A DNA stretch of 64,000 bases from Ramlibacter albus (GTDB lineage: Bacteria; Pseudomonadota; Gammaproteobacteria; Burkholderiales; Burkholderiaceae_C). Below the pieces are notes generated by a model that saw only the letters and a list, made by a program, of their open reading frames with translations, did not search any database and was not told the origin of the DNA. Made by a program: the position numbers and the translations under genes. The stretch is from contig NZ_JACORU010000001.1 in NCBI RefSeq assembly GCF_014297445.1, positions 744,001 to 808,000 of the forward strand, read 5' to 3'. Shown in pieces: positions 30,689 through 39,057 of this stretch (the first letter of the stretch is position 1; each line of letters opens with the position of its first letter).

Positions 30689-32043
30689 GTCGGCGTGGCC
30701 AGCGTGGGGGCGTAGTACTTGTCCCAGAGCACGTTGCGGAAGCGGAAGCCGGGGTCCAGCCGTCGTTTCAGCGCGAACAGCTCCTTCGCGCGCGGGTAGG
30801 CGGCGTGGAACTGCTCCTCGGTCGCATGGGGCTGGTACGGCAGGTAGTAGGTGCCGCCGCAGCTCACCGCCGCGTCGATCAACTCGCGCGTCCACACCGC
30901 CACGCGGTTCTTCGCGCTGTCGCGGGTGCGCTGCTTGTAATAGAGCACAAAGGCAAACGTCTCGCCGCGCGCCCACGCCATGACCGAGCCGGGGTCCGCC
31001 TGCGCGTGCCGCACGGACACGTTCAGCGCGTTCACGCGATGCCGCTTCAGCACCTCCGCCATCTTCGGCACGAACTCGTCGAAACGCTCCACCGGCACGA
31101 AGTACTCCTGCAGCACGTAGGTCGTGCGCTTGCGCGATGCAGGCTCGAGCTCCGCGACGTCGTAGCTCGCCTCGAAGTTGCGCCAGTGCACCTTGCGCGA
31201 CGCATAGAGGAGAGGGTCGATCAGGTACTCGCGGCGCCACTTGCCCAGCGGCGTCTCGGTGACGGCCCAGACGAAGTAACGCTCCAGCGCATAGCCCGCG
31301 CCGCCGCGGTGCAGCCGGCGCGGCTCGGTGACCGCCTCCTCGGTGCGCACCCAGGTGACGGAACGCGCGCGCTCGTAGTCGGGCGGGTAGAGGTCGGCAT
31401 TGTGGAAAATCGCATCCTTCGAGTGTCGCACCTTGGCCTTGAAGTGTTCGATGTAGTCGCGCGCGGACATCTTCATCGCGAGCCGCTTGACCTTCACGTT
31501 GTCGGCCAGCTGCAGCTCCACTTCGACGATCACGCCAAGCCCGCCGTAGCTGCCGATCACGGCGTAGAAAAGCTCGGTGTTCTGCGTGGGCGTGCACTCG
31601 TGCACGCTGCCGTCGGCCATCACCAGCTTGAACCAGCGCACGCTCAGGATCACCGGCCCGAGCCCCATGTAGCGACCGTGCACGTTGACGCTCAGCGACC
31701 CGCCCACCGTGAAGTTGGCGTAGGTCTGCATGATCTTCACCGACAGGTCATGCGGGTCCACGAAGCGCTGGATGTCGCACCAGCGGATGCCGGCCTGCAC
31801 GCGGATCGTCTTGTCCACCGGCGAGAACAGCAGCACCTTGTTCATCGACCGCATGTCCAGGTGCAGGCTGTTCGGGCTCGCCGTCTGCCCGCCCATGCTG
31901 AAGTGGCCGCCGCCGACCGATACAGGCCCGTCGAAGCGGCGGATGGCTTCGACAACGTCCTCCACGGACTGCGGCTTGTTGATCGCCCACACGGTGACCG
32001 GGTTCAGCCCCGTCACGTCGTTCACGACGAGGTTGTTCTGCAT
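30685..32043 (-). CDS. FAD-binding (PCMH-type) oxidoreductase
   Basis: 452 residues of the VAO/PCMH flavoprotein family. FAD-binding segments are VSVGGGHFSMGGQTA (residues 41-55, with H47 at the place where several members bind FAD covalently), KTIRVQAGIRWCDIQRFV and TVGGSLSVNVHGR. The C-terminal DPGFRFRNVLWDKYY resembles aldonolactone-oxidase-type enzymes (RLDP..F.N..W..Y). Starts 32043, sharing one base with the DUF805 stop (TGATG). FAD_binding_4 enzymes paired with methyltransferases make 10-methyl fatty acids in actinobacteria, a useful but unproven analogy. Confidence 0.85.
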   Translation of the reverse strand: MQNNLVVNDVTGLNPVTVWAINKPQSVEDVVEAIRRFDGPVSVGGGHFSMGGQTASPNSLHLDMRSMNKVLLFSPVDKTIRVQAGIRWCDIQRFVDPHDLSVKIMQTYANFTVGGSLSVNVHGRYMGLGPVILSVRWFKLVMADGSVHECTPTQNTELFYAVIGSYGGLGVIVEVELQLADNVKVKRLAMKMSARDYIEHFKAKVRHSKDAIFHNADLYPPDYERARSVTWVRTEEAVTEPRRLHRGGAGYALERYFVWAVTETPLGKWRREYLIDPLLYASRKVHWRNFEASYDVAELEPASRKRTTYVLQEYFVPVERFDEFVPKMAEVLKRHRVNALNVSVRHAQADPGSVMAWARGETFAFVLYYKQRTRDSAKNRVAVWTRELIDAAVSCGGTYYLPYQPHATEEQFHAAYPRAKELFALKRRLDPGFRFRNVLWDKYYAPTLATPT

Positions 32044-32402
32044 CAGCCGCCCACCACCAGGAAGTCGGCCGTGTCGCGCCTCGGGTCGGCCCCGTAGCGG
32101 TTGTCGCTGGCGGAGCCGCGGCGCAGGCTTTGCCACAGCAGCCAGAACGCGCCGAGCACGGGCACCAGCCCGAACAGCAGCCACCATGCGGAGTAGTCGC
32201 GGTCGTGCAGGCGCCGCGCCAGCGCGGCCAGCAGCGCCCACAGCACGAGCGGGTTGAGCACCCACACGCGCGCCGCGCCGAGGAGCGGCTCCATCGCCGC
32301 ATCGAGCACGACGAATGCGATGCCGATCAACACCACGCGCAGCCAGAACGCAGCGCGCGAAAGCCGGCCGCGAAAGCCGAACACAGGAAGCAGTTTCCTC
32401 AA
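32043..32402 (-). CDS. DUF805 membrane protein
   Basis: 119 residues with three or four membrane segments and the DUF805 signature RRLHDRDYSAWW. No ATG precedes the conserved N-terminus (RKLLPVFGFRGRLSRAAFW) at a sensible distance; a TTG at 32402 with GGAGGG six bases before it overlaps the upstream stop codon as TTGA, so this is the chosen start. An in-frame upstream extension overlaps the acyltransferase gene and lacks similarity. Function of the family is unknown. Confidence 0.78.
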   Translation of the reverse strand: MRKLLPVFGFRGRLSRAAFWLRVVLIGIAFVVLDAAMEPLLGAARVWVLNPLVLWALLAALARRLHDRDYSAWWLLFGLVPVLGAFWLLWQSLRRGSASDNRYGADPRRDTADFLVVGG

Positions 32403-34345
32403 GCCGTCCCTCCATCCAGAAGCAATTGAACGCGTTGCTGCAACGCGGGCGGGCTCACCTGCCGCCCCGGCTCGGGCGCGCCGACCTCCAGCCCCACGCG
32501 GCTGAAGAACCCACGCCGGAAGGGCCGCACCATCGCTCGCCCGGACTCGACGCGGCTGAAGAACGAGCCCCACAAGCCCGTCAGCGCCATCGGGATCACG
32601 GGCGGGTCGAGCCCCTCCGCGTGCGCGCGCTGCAGCGCCTTCATGATCCCGCCCTTGAATTCATGCAGCTGCCCGTCGCTGGTGATCGCGCCCTCCGGGA
32701 AGATCGCGAGCAGGTCGCCCTCGCGCAGCACCTGCGCGGCGCGCTCGAAGGCTGCCTCGTACGCCGCGGGATCCTCGGTACGCGACGCAATGGGAATCGC
32801 CTTCGCCAGCTTGAACAGCCAGCCCAGCACCGGGAACTTGAAGATGCGGTGGTCCATCACGAAGTAGATCGGCCGCGGGCTCGCCGCCATCAGCAGCACC
32901 GCATCGACGAAGCTCACGTGGTTGCACGCCAGGATGGCCGCGCCTTCCACCGGGATGTGGTCGTCGCCGCGCACGCGGAAGCGATAAATGATGTGCGACG
33001 CGATCCACGCCACGAAGCGCAGCAGGTATTCCGGCACCAGCAGGAAGATGTAGAACGCGACCACCGCGTTCGCCAGCCCCACCACCAGGAACACCTGCGG
33101 GATGCTGAACCCTGCTGCCAGCAGCGCACCCGCGATGAGCGAGCTCGCGATCATGAACAGCGCATTGAGGATGTTGTTGGCGGCGATGATCCGCGCGCGG
33201 TGCGTCGGCTGCGCGCGCAGCTGGATCAGCGCGTACATCGGCACGCTGTAGAGCCCCGCGAACATCGACAGAAGCGCCAGGTCCGCCATCACGCGCCAGT
33301 GCGCAGGCACCACGAGGAACTGGCCGAGCGTCAGCGTCGCCGATGGCGGCAAGCCACGCGAGGCGAAGTACAGGTCCACGGCAAACACGGTCATGCCGAT
33401 CGCGCCCAGCGGCACCAGCCCGATCTCGACGTGCCGCCGCGACAGCATCTCGCACATCAGCGAGCCCGCGCCGATGCCCACCGAGAACACCACCAGCAGC
33501 AGCGACGCCACCTGCTCGTTGCCGTGCAGCACGTCCTTGGCGAAGCTCGGGAACTGCGACAGGAACACCGCGCCGAAGAACCACATCCAGCTGATGCCCA
33601 GCAGCGAGCGGAACACGACGATGTTCCCGTGCGCGAGCTTCAGGTTGCGCAGCGTCTCGGTGAACGGGTTCCAGTTGATCGCGAGCCCCGGGTCCGTCGC
33701 CGGTGTGGCGGGGATGAAGTGCGCGACCGCCCGCCCGAGCAGCGCGACCGCGATGCAGCTGATGCCCACGTACTGCGGCCCGACCTGCGGGATCGCCACG
33801 ATCAACCCGCCCGCCACGTTGCCGAGCAGGATGGCCACGAAGGTGCCCATCTCCACCATGCCGTTGCCGCCGGTGAGCTCGCGCTCGCCCAGGTGGTGCG
33901 GCAGGTAGGCGAACTTCACCGGCCCGAACAATGTGGAGTGCAGCCCCATGAGGAAGGTGCAGGCCAGCAGCACCGGCACGTTGGCGTTGAAGAAGCCGAA
34001 CGCCGCCAGCACCATGATGCCGACCTCCAGCCACTTCACGAAGAGGATCAGCGTGCGCTTGTCGTACTTGTCGGCCAGCTGGCCGCTCGTGGCCGAGAAC
34101 AGCAGGAAGGGCAGGATGAACAGCGCGCCGATCACCAGCCCCGCCTTGTCGGCGGGAAGCCACGACACCTGCAGCTGGTAGGTCACCATCACGGTGAACG
34201 CGAACTTGAACAGGTTGTCGTTGCCCGCGCCGCAGAACTGCGTCCAGAAGAAGGGCGCGAAGCGGCGTTGCGCCAGCAGCGCGAACTGGCTCGCGTGGGC
34301 TTGTTCGGCAGCGGCAGGCGCTCCTTCGGCGATCACAGTGCTCAT
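32399..34345 (-). CDS. MFS transporter fused to PlsC-type acyltransferase
   Basis: 648 residues. Residues about 15-420 form a 12-helix major facilitator domain of the LplT lysophospholipid-flippase kind (FWTQFCGAGNDNLFKFAF start); about 430-640 form a 1-acylglycerophosphate acyltransferase domain with the HX4D motif in NHVSFVDA and the FPEGAITSDG substrate motif. Such fusions are thought to flip and reacylate lysophospholipids; in E. coli the functions sit on LplT and Aas. ATG at 34345, 19 nt after the ceramidase-like gene. Confidence 0.9.
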   Translation of the reverse strand: MSTVIAEGAPAAAEQAHASQFALLAQRRFAPFFWTQFCGAGNDNLFKFAFTVMVTYQLQVSWLPADKAGLVIGALFILPFLLFSATSGQLADKYDKRTLILFVKWLEVGIMVLAAFGFFNANVPVLLACTFLMGLHSTLFGPVKFAYLPHHLGERELTGGNGMVEMGTFVAILLGNVAGGLIVAIPQVGPQYVGISCIAVALLGRAVAHFIPATPATDPGLAINWNPFTETLRNLKLAHGNIVVFRSLLGISWMWFFGAVFLSQFPSFAKDVLHGNEQVASLLLVVFSVGIGAGSLMCEMLSRRHVEIGLVPLGAIGMTVFAVDLYFASRGLPPSATLTLGQFLVVPAHWRVMADLALLSMFAGLYSVPMYALIQLRAQPTHRARIIAANNILNALFMIASSLIAGALLAAGFSIPQVFLVVGLANAVVAFYIFLLVPEYLLRFVAWIASHIIYRFRVRGDDHIPVEGAAILACNHVSFVDAVLLMAASPRPIYFVMDHRIFKFPVLGWLFKLAKAIPIASRTEDPAAYEAAFERAAQVLREGDLLAIFPEGAITSDGQLHEFKGGIMKALQRAHAEGLDPPVIPMALTGLWGSFFSRVESGRAMVRPFRRGFFSRVGLEVGAPEPGRQVSPPALQQRVQLLLDGGTA

Positions 34346-34364
34346 CCCGGGTCCTCTCGCTCTT

Positions 34365-35180
34365 TCAGGCGTTGCTCCAGCGGACGTCCAGGTCCTGCTC
34401 CACCCCGGTCTCCGCGGGGGCATTCTGCCTTGCCCGGCGCGCGCTGACGAGAGCCGCGATGACGGGCCAGGCGGCGAAAGCGGCCACGATGTGTTTCAAG
34501 GTGTGGCCGGAGACCGTGTGCCACGTCAGCTCGAACACCGCGTAGTCGTTGATCTCCAGCAGCTTGGCCACGCCGTAGACGACGATGACCAGCGCCCAGT
34601 TCACCGGCTGCGCCACGTGCCGCACCGGCAGGCTGGCCAGCCACCACAGCACGGCGATGCCGCCGAACTGGAACACCGCCCAGGGCAGCAGGTTGCCCGT
34701 GGCCTGCCACGTGTACACCGCGGCCAAGCCCGCGGCCAGCGAGAGCAGCCCCGTGGCCGCGCCGGCGCGCTCGCTCACGTGGCCCGCCGCCGCCATGCCC
34801 AGCAAGCCCGCCATGGCGAACGTCATGGTGTAGCGGTCCAGGGCCAGCCCCGAGTCCATCGGCGCGAGGTGGTACGTGGCCGAACCGAGCGCGACCAGCA
34901 GCAGGCCGCAGAAGAAGAGCAGCGCCATCGCGCGCTGCATGTTGGTCAGGCTGCGCGCGGGTGCGAGCCACAGGCAGGCGAGGCCGGCGAGACCGGCGAT
35001 CGCGAACGGCACGTTCGAGAACACGTCCATGGCATACACGATGCCCAGGAACGAGCGCTGGTCGGCGAAGTCATGGAAGTGCGGCGACTGCGCGAGCGAG
35101 GGGCCGCCCATGGCGGCGGCCAGGAGCGTGGCGATGGCCATCAACAGCATGGCTTCGGTCTTCGTGAGGATCGATGGCAT
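34365..35180 (-). CDS. Ceramidase-like CREST superfamily membrane hydrolase
   Basis: 271 residues with seven hydrophobic segments. The metal-site signature of the CREST superfamily (alkaline ceramidases, PAQR receptors) is visible: S100-x3-H104 (SATYH), D115 (ALDRY) and H226-x3-H230 (HTLKH). Alkaline ceramidases hydrolyse the amide bond of ceramides; whether this bacterium makes sphingolipids cannot be judged here, so another amide or ester lipid is possible. First gene of the seven-gene unit, facing an HTH regulator across 139 nt. Start at 35180 with AAAGGAAA upstream. Confidence 0.83.
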   Translation of the reverse strand: MPSILTKTEAMLLMAIATLLAAAMGGPSLAQSPHFHDFADQRSFLGIVYAMDVFSNVPFAIAGLAGLACLWLAPARSLTNMQRAMALLFFCGLLLVALGSATYHLAPMDSGLALDRYTMTFAMAGLLGMAAAGHVSERAGAATGLLSLAAGLAAVYTWQATGNLLPWAVFQFGGIAVLWWLASLPVRHVAQPVNWALVIVVYGVAKLLEINDYAVFELTWHTVSGHTLKHIVAAFAAWPVIAALVSARRARQNAPAETGVEQDLDVRWSNA

Positions 35181-35289
35181 GGTGGTTTTCCTTTTCTTTC
35201 GGGGGACGTTGGGGAACGCGGCGCAGTGTCGGGCGCCTGCCCTTACCGGCCAAGCCATTTGCGCTACAGTCGCGCAGCCACGCTTGCCC

Positions 35290-35308
35290 GGTATCGCGGC
35301 GCGATACC
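35290..35308. promoter_or_regulatory. 19-bp palindrome before the HTH regulator
   Basis: GGTATCGC-GGC-GCGATACC, a perfect 8-bp inverted repeat with a 3-bp spacer, ending 11 nt before the regulator's ATG in the 139-nt divergent region. The position overlaps where RNA polymerase or the ribosome would sit, so it fits an autoregulatory operator, possibly also acting on the divergent lipid genes. A TACAGT sequence about 20 nt upstream could be the -10 element. Function inferred. Confidence 0.5.
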
Positions 35309-35319
35309 CCCCTACTTCC

Positions 35320-36051
35320 ATGAGCACTACAGCCGACCTGGTCGCCGCCATCAAGAAGGAGTTGAAGTCGTCGCAACTGACCTATGCCGACCTCGCGCGC
35401 GGGCTCGGCATGGCGGAGTCGAGCGTCAAGCGCATGCTGGCCAAGGGCGACATGCCGCTGTCGCGCATCGACGCGATCTGCCGCGTGCTGAAGCTGGACT
35501 TCGCGGAGCTCGCCCGGCGCGTGGCCGACGCGCAGCCGCTGCTGAAGGAGCTCACCCACGAGCAGGAGCGCGCGGTGGTGGCCGACAAGAAGCTGCTGCT
35601 GGTGGCGATCTGCGTGCTGTCGCAGTGGACGCTGGAGCAGCTCACCAGCTACTACCGCCTCACGGAAGCAGACGGCATCAAGTACCTCGTGCAGCTCGAT
35701 CGCATCGGCATCATCGAGTTGCGGCCGCTCAACCGGTACCGGCTGAAGCTCGCCAAGACCTTCCGCTGGCGGCCCAATGGGCCGGTGATGCAGTACTTCC
35801 GCGACCACGTGGTGCTGGATTATTTCGGCGGCGGGTTCGACGGCAGCGCCGAGACGCTGCTGCTGGTGCACGGGTCGGTGAGCAGCGGCATCGCGCCGTC
35901 TTTCGTCGACCGCATGCAGCGGCTCGCGTCCGATTTCGCGCAGCAGCACCTGGCGGACCAGAAGCTGCCGGCGAACCAGCGCGAGAGCTTCACGCTGGTG
36001 ATGGGGATGCGGACCTGGGAGTTTGCGCAGTTCGCGGCGCTGCGGCGTTGA
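35320..36051 (+). CDS. HTH transcriptional regulator
   Basis: 243 residues. An XRE-like helix-turn-helix occupies about residues 15-60 (LTYADLARGLGMAESSVKRMLAKGDMPLSRIDAICRVL); the rest is an effector or dimerisation region including QWTLEQLTSYYRLTEADGIKYLVQLDRIGII, which resembles a second winged-helix. Divergent from the ceramidase-like gene and preceded by a palindrome, so it is the best candidate regulator of that unit. The stop codon lies inside an 8-bp tandem repeat. Confidence 0.85.
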   Translation: MSTTADLVAAIKKELKSSQLTYADLARGLGMAESSVKRMLAKGDMPLSRIDAICRVLKLDFAELARRVADAQPLLKELTHEQERAVVADKKLLLVAICVLSQWTLEQLTSYYRLTEADGIKYLVQLDRIGIIELRPLNRYRLKLAKTFRWRPNGPVMQYFRDHVVLDYFGGGFDGSAETLLLVHGSVSSGIAPSFVDRMQRLASDFAQQHLADQKLPANQRESFTLVMGMRTWEFAQFAALRR

Positions 36052-36092
36052 CGCGTTGACGCGTTGACGCGTTGACGCGTTGACGCGTTGAG
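36045..36092. repeat. 8-bp tandem repeat spanning a stop codon
   Basis: Five exact head-to-tail copies of GCGTTGAC (36045-36084) followed by GCGTTGAG (36085-36092). The regulator's TGA stop (36049-36051) is in the first copy, and a TGA is present in every copy. Copy-number change by slippage would therefore not extend the protein much. Start of a gene-free region. Confidence 0.9.
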
Positions 36093-36093
36093 A

Positions 36094-36582
36094 CGTCCGT
36101 AAGCGTAGTCTCGAGCTCGCCACTCTGATGTGCGTTGCTCCCCCCATCCCTCCCCCCGCCCTCCCCTCCCCTCCGGGAAGGAGAGGGAGCTAAATCGGAC
36201 AGCCGATTTGGGCTCGTCGCCTTGGACACGGCCGAATCGGGAGACGTCGGGGGGTGCTCGGACGCTGTTAGCGCTATCGGCAAGAGACGGGTCCACTGGT
36301 TGCTGGGTGCTACCCAGCCTAAGAAGATGATGCGGTGATGAGATGACGATGAATTAGGCTGCGTAGCACGCAGCAAATTGTCCGCTCGGGTTCGGACGAT
36401 AGCGCTAGCAGTGTCAGCCCGCCCCCCGACGGCTCCCGACTCGGCCCTGTCCGTTCAGACGAGCCCAAATCGGCTGTCCGGCTTAGCTCCCTCTTCTCCC
36501 CGGAGGGGAGAGGAGGGCGGGGGGAGGAATGGGGAGAACAACGGCCCGACGCCAGTCGAAACCGAGACTACGCTTACGGACG
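36094..36582. repeat. 489-bp imperfect palindrome with 20-bp perfect ends
   Basis: The terminal 20 bp are perfect inverted copies (36094-36113 and 36563-36582), and further matches continue inward: the pyrimidine tract plus GGGAGCTAA blocks, the CAGCCGATTTGGGCTCGTC blocks, GCTAGCGC-like blocks and the central GCCTAA/TTAGGC. The centre falls at 36338 whether measured from the ends or from the inner blocks, so the arms stay aligned without net indels. No protein-coding potential seen. It fills most of the 567-bp convergent gap (36052-36618) between the regulator and the DUF535 gene; the remaining ~36 bp before 36619 hold nothing recognisable. It could be a MITE-like element or two inverted copies of an intergenic repeat. 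Confidence 0.85.
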
Positions 36583-36618
36583 CCCCCCAACGAAAAGAAC
36601 CGCGCCCCGAGGCTCAAC

Positions 36619-37764
36619 TCAAAGCAGCGCCCCCGGCCCCGTCTGCAACACCCGCGACGGCACGTCATCCTCGCTGCTGTCCAGGTAGTCGGCATCGAAG
36701 TAGCTGCTGGTGCCATCCGGCGACTGGGTGACGGAGTCCAGCTCCTCCGTCACACCGCCCCGCGTGATCTCACGCCCCGGCCGCTGCAGCAGCGACTTCA
36801 TCTGCGCATGCAGCAACTTGCGCGTGCGAATCCAGTAGTCCGCGCGGCGCACCTGCCGCTCGCGCCGCTCGGGCGACAGGTCGGTCGCTGCCAGCTTCTC
36901 GTCGGAGTGCGCGGGCAGGACGACCCAGCCCTCGGGCCCCGGCTGCGCGTCGAAGTGTTTCCACAGCGCGTCGTACGCCGCGAAGATCTTCTGGCCGGTT
37001 TCGCGGCGGCGCTCGTCGAGGCGATACGTCCAGTGATGCAGTCGGTGCGCCGCCGGATCCAGCCCGACGAGCTTCTGGCCCCAGTAGCGCGCCAGCTCCT
37101 GCATCACGCGCACCAGCAGGACGCTGGGCTTCCAGCCGACCAACACGTTGTTCAGCTCGGCCTGCGAAAGGCGGTTGAGCGGGTCGCGCTGCCCGCGCAC
37201 GCCGCCGATCACGAGGCAGCCCGTGCCTTCGATGCGGAAGCGGCTGAAGCCCAGCGCCGCGGCCTCCACCGGCTGCGCCTTGTGCTGCACGTTGGCCGCG
37301 CGCCGCAGCGCCAGCACCAGCAGCAGCTCGCCCTCGGGTGCCTGCACGGGCGTGCGCTGCAACTGCAGCCGCATGAACTCGTAGCCGCGCGGCGGCGTGA
37401 GCTCGGCCAGTACAAGTGGCTCGTCGCCGGCAAAGCGCTCCAGCGCCCACGAATGGAACGCCGTCTCCATCCAGTCCACGTGGTCGATCAGCTGCACCGC
37501 GCGGTCGGCGACGCCGGTGTGCATGTTCACGTGGGGTCTGATCGCGCGGAGGTACTCGCCCTGCACGTCGCGCACGAGGCCGCGCGATGCGAGCTCGTGC
37601 ACCACCGACATCCAGCGTTGCAATGCGCTGCGATGCGCGAGCGTGGCGGCAAGGGCGCGGCGCGTGAGCCGCGCGCGGCCGATGCCGCCGCCTTCGTTGC
37701 CGCGGGCCCAGGCCCAGCGCACTCCCTGCCACAACCCCGGCAGCCTGCGGGACGTACTTGCCAT
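36619..37764 (-). CDS. VirK/YbjX (DUF535) family protein
   Basis: 381 residues. The arrangement of an N-terminal WMSVVHELASRGLVRDV region, the HVDWMETAF segment, LLLVLALRR strand and the C-terminal RRETGQKIFAAYDALWKHFDAQPGPEGWVVLP resembles DUF535 proteins (E. coli YbjX, Salmonella VirK), which are linked to resistance to antimicrobial peptides and outer-membrane changes. Similarity was judged by eye. Lies 31 nt after the FIST gene on the same strand. The C-terminal acidic tail (DADYLDSSEDD) is unusual. Confidence 0.6.
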   Translation of the reverse strand: MASTSRRLPGLWQGVRWAWARGNEGGGIGRARLTRRALAATLAHRSALQRWMSVVHELASRGLVRDVQGEYLRAIRPHVNMHTGVADRAVQLIDHVDWMETAFHSWALERFAGDEPLVLAELTPPRGYEFMRLQLQRTPVQAPEGELLLVLALRRAANVQHKAQPVEAAALGFSRFRIEGTGCLVIGGVRGQRDPLNRLSQAELNNVLVGWKPSVLLVRVMQELARYWGQKLVGLDPAAHRLHHWTYRLDERRRETGQKIFAAYDALWKHFDAQPGPEGWVVLPAHSDEKLAATDLSPERRERQVRRADYWIRTRKLLHAQMKSLLQRPGREITRGGVTEELDSVTQSPDGTSSYFDADYLDSSEDDVPSRVLQTGPGALL

Positions 37765-37795
37765 TGAAGTTTTTTCGAGGGGGGAACGGGTGTCT

Positions 37796-39043
37796 TCAGC
37801 GGAAGACAGTCAGCACGCCAGTGTAGCCATACAAGTGGTGCCGGGCGATCTCGCCGCCCGCGAAAAACCCAACCAAAGGTACATCCCCCAGGGCCCGCCG
37901 CACGATCTGCAGCTCGGCGCTCGGCCCGCCGAAATGCGGCCCTCCCCTTCCCGCGCAGCTCACGTAGACGGCGCCCGCGATGCGGCGCGTGGGCGTCGGC
38001 TCGGCCTGCGCTTCGGAGGCGGCGAGCGCGCTTGCCACCGCGAGCGGCATCTCCTCCGGCTCGACTTCCTCCCGGATCTCGGCGCAGATGCGCATGAGGT
38101 CCGCCTTCGCCGCCTGCGCGTTGCGCTTGCAGAACGCGGCGCGCATGCCTTCCTCCACCTTCTCGGCGATCGCTACGCCGCGGCGCGTGGGGTCGAGGCC
38201 GATGATGTGGCGCACGACCACGTCGTTGCCGAAGGTACCGGTGCGGCCGACGAGGTCGCTGCCCGCATCGGTCAGGCCGACCAGCGTGGCGCGCAGCGTC
38301 GCCATCGCCTCCGACGGCTCGTCGAGCGTGATCGCGAGGTCGCGCAGCAGCACGTCGAGCGCCGGCTCGCCGTCGAGCTTGTAGATCACGTTGCGGTCGC
38401 TCTCGGTGATCGTGCGCTCCGGCGCCACCGGCTGGCAGCCCTGCGTGACGCGCGAGACGAGCGACACGCCGTCGGCGAACGCCACGCCCGAGAGCCCGCC
38501 GCGGAAAACGCCGCCCGCTTTGCCGTGCCCCTTGATGTTGCCGTTGCCGCCGATCGCGAACTGCACCGTCTCGGCGCGGCTCGAAGCGAGCCCGCCGAAA
38601 AGATAGCCGGTGGCCGTGCGGCCTGCCATTTCGCCGATCAGCTCGGAAAGGTCGGGCGTCATGCCGTCGGCGTGCACGAGCGCGGTGTGCGCCGGGAAGA
38701 GCGGGCTGAGCGGCGCCACGCCGGAGAACACCCGGTACTGGTCCGACGGCAGCTCGCACAGCATCACGGCCATGGCAGGCTCGTCGAAATACTCGACGTT
38801 TGACGAGGCAATGCCCACGCCCACGGTGCCGGACCAGTCGGTCACTTCGGGCAGCTCGGCGCTCACGTGGTCCAGGATGTCCTGCGCGTGCGCGGCGTAG
38901 TGGTCGGTGATGTAGAGCAGGCCGAGCGTCGGCGAAGCGGCGTAGTCGTGCAGTGCGACCTGCGCGCGCAGCTGTGCCAGCACGAGCCCCGCCGCCATCT
39001 GCCACTGCGGGTGCGTGGCATGGCCGAACGGGAAGAGTTTCAT
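37796..39043 (-). CDS. FIST-domain sensory protein
   Basis: 415 residues with an N-terminal FIST domain (about 20-240; LLYITDHYAAHAQDILDHV, GVGIASSNVEYFDEPAMAVML) and a C-terminal FIST_C domain (GAVYVSCAGRGGPHFGGPSAEL ... VPLVGFFAGGEIARH). FIST modules bind small ligands such as amino acids and usually feed signalling proteins, but here the protein stands alone. ATG at 39043, 14 nt downstream of phaM. An open frame continues upstream without similarity. Confidence 0.88.
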   Translation of the reverse strand: MKLFPFGHATHPQWQMAAGLVLAQLRAQVALHDYAASPTLGLLYITDHYAAHAQDILDHVSAELPEVTDWSGTVGVGIASSNVEYFDEPAMAVMLCELPSDQYRVFSGVAPLSPLFPAHTALVHADGMTPDLSELIGEMAGRTATGYLFGGLASSRAETVQFAIGGNGNIKGHGKAGGVFRGGLSGVAFADGVSLVSRVTQGCQPVAPERTITESDRNVIYKLDGEPALDVLLRDLAITLDEPSEAMATLRATLVGLTDAGSDLVGRTGTFGNDVVVRHIIGLDPTRRGVAIAEKVEEGMRAAFCKRNAQAAKADLMRICAEIREEVEPEEMPLAVASALAASEAQAEPTPTRRIAGAVYVSCAGRGGPHFGGPSAELQIVRRALGDVPLVGFFAGGEIARHHLYGYTGVLTVFR

Positions 39044-39057
39044 CGCGCCCTCGCTTT

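Noticed and set aside
36045..36092. CRISPR-like array
   Set aside because: Units are 8 bp and directly adjacent with no spacers, so it is a simple tandem repeat.
36094..36582. Insertion sequence
   Set aside because: Inverted ends are present but no transposase frame exists inside and no target-site duplication is evident; at most a MITE-like element.
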